Of a stretch of 64,000 bases of DNA, positions 63,562 through 64,000 are shown one piece after another. How positions within the stretch are numbered: position 1 is the first letter of the stretch; the number at the start of each line of letters is the position of its first letter. The stretch is from an uncultured Muribaculaceae bacterium. Lineage in GTDB: Bacteria; Bacteroidota; Bacteroidia; Bacteroidales; Muribaculaceae. A program made the position numbers and the translations under genes. The notes under the pieces were generated by a model. The model searched no databases, was not told where the DNA came from, and worked only from the letters and a program-made list of their open reading frames with translations. Where the stretch lies: the NCBI GenBank assembly GCA_934661195.1, contig CAKUJD010000005.1, positions 124,001-188,000 on the forward strand, read 5' to 3'.

Positions 63562-64000
63562 TTAGTGACTCACGCCCCAGTGCGGGTTCTGCACAAAGTG
63601 CATTTCGTGCAATATTTGCTGGCGGCGGCGCTTCATGTATGCACTCGGCGCGGCCGAATTGAATCGCAGCGGGTTGGGCAGCGTGGCCGCTATCAGCGCT
63701 GCCTGGCTGCGGGTGAGCAGCGAGGCGCGGGTGTCGAAGTGGTCGTGGGCCACGGCCTGCACGCCATATATGCCACGCCCCATCTCTATGCTGTTGAGGT
63801 ACACCTCCATTATGCGCTCCTTGCCCCATATGCGCTCTATCAGCACTGTGAAGTAGGCCTCGAATCCCTTGCGTATCCAGCTGTGGCCGGGCCACAGAAA
63901 CACGTTCTTGGCCGTTTGCTGCGATATGGTGCTGGCTCCGCGCTGGCGTCCGCCGCGCATGGCGGTGAGCTGCGCCTCATATATCTGCTCGAAGTCAAAC
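63562..64000 (-). CDS. mtgA: Monofunctional peptidoglycan glycosyltransferase (partial)
   Basis: The C-terminal 145 residues of a membrane-bound glycosyltransferase (family GT51) that polymerises lipid II into glycan strands. The reading frame is open to the window edge, so the start and signal anchor lie outside. Visible family motifs are [27 protein letters not shown] and [25 protein letters not shown], in the right order. With no transpeptidase domain after it, it is the monofunctional MtgA form. Confidence 0.88.
   Translation of the reverse strand, partial: FDFEQIYEAQLTAMRGGRQRGASTISQQTAKNVFLWPGHSWIRKGFEAYFTVLIERIWGKERIMEVYLNSIEMGRGIYGVQAVAHDHFDTRASLLTRSQAALIAATLPNPLRFNSAAPSAYMKRRRQQILHEMHFVQNPHWGVSH

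Overview
The window looks like chromosomal DNA from a GC-rich member of the Bacteroidales; Muribaculaceae is my best guess, inferred from gene content and base composition, not computed. The signs are: repeated promoter-like sequences of the Bacteroidetes housekeeping type (TTTG or TTG, a 19-20 base spacer, then TAnnTTTG); few Shine-Dalgarno sequences; KorA with its gamma domain fused in front of alpha; a bifunctional HisB; Bacteroidetes-type LptE, DUF4919 and YfhO proteins; a GH97 enzyme; and M16 and TPR envelope proteins. No rRNA, tRNA, CRISPR array, insertion sequence or prophage was found.

Layout. 1-6000 (mostly minus strand): korAB, a MATE exporter, adk and hpt. 6160-6730: a small AT-rich secreted orphan protein. 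7100-14740 (plus): a large secreted TPR protein, an outer-membrane beta-barrel and a PH-like membrane protein in one unit, then a PpiD/SurA-type foldase. 14880-19620 (plus): the hisGDCB operon preceded by a leader peptide with six consecutive His codons and an attenuator. 19700-22450: an NlpC/P60 hydrolase, a RibD/DHFR-like reductase and a non-coding stretch that has its own minus-strand promoter and terminator. 22450-27100: queA, then acpP-fabF-rnc (minus), then a flavodoxin-like reductase that may be read from a leaderless mRNA. 27100-41800 (minus): a WG-repeat-like lipoprotein, sbcDC, metK, an M16 protease, glpK-glpF and an RluA-type pseudouridine synthase. 41900-46800 (minus): xerD, then an envelope operon (acyltransferase, sigma-54 activator, LptE, TPR-like protein, SecG). 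47000-51550 (minus): YfhO, methyltransferase, small membrane protein, DUF4919. 51700-54000: an S33 peptidase and an AT-richer DUF4143 ATPase next to a 33-bp repeat array. 54300-56320 (plus): a GH97 enzyme. 56470-63140 (minus): an RND efflux operon ending in a divergent LpxA paralogue. 63562 to the end: mtgA, cut by the window edge.

Taken together this is core metabolism and envelope maintenance rather than a mobile island. No new defence or mobile system is evident. The most informative non-coding elements are the his attenuator, the candidate 0.5-kb non-coding RNA near 21.6-22.1 kb, the strong hairpin between glpK and glpF, the structured leaders of metK and the efflux operon, and the 33-bp repeats at 54.1 kb. 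All promoters and start sites are read by eye from motifs; transcription starts are approximate.
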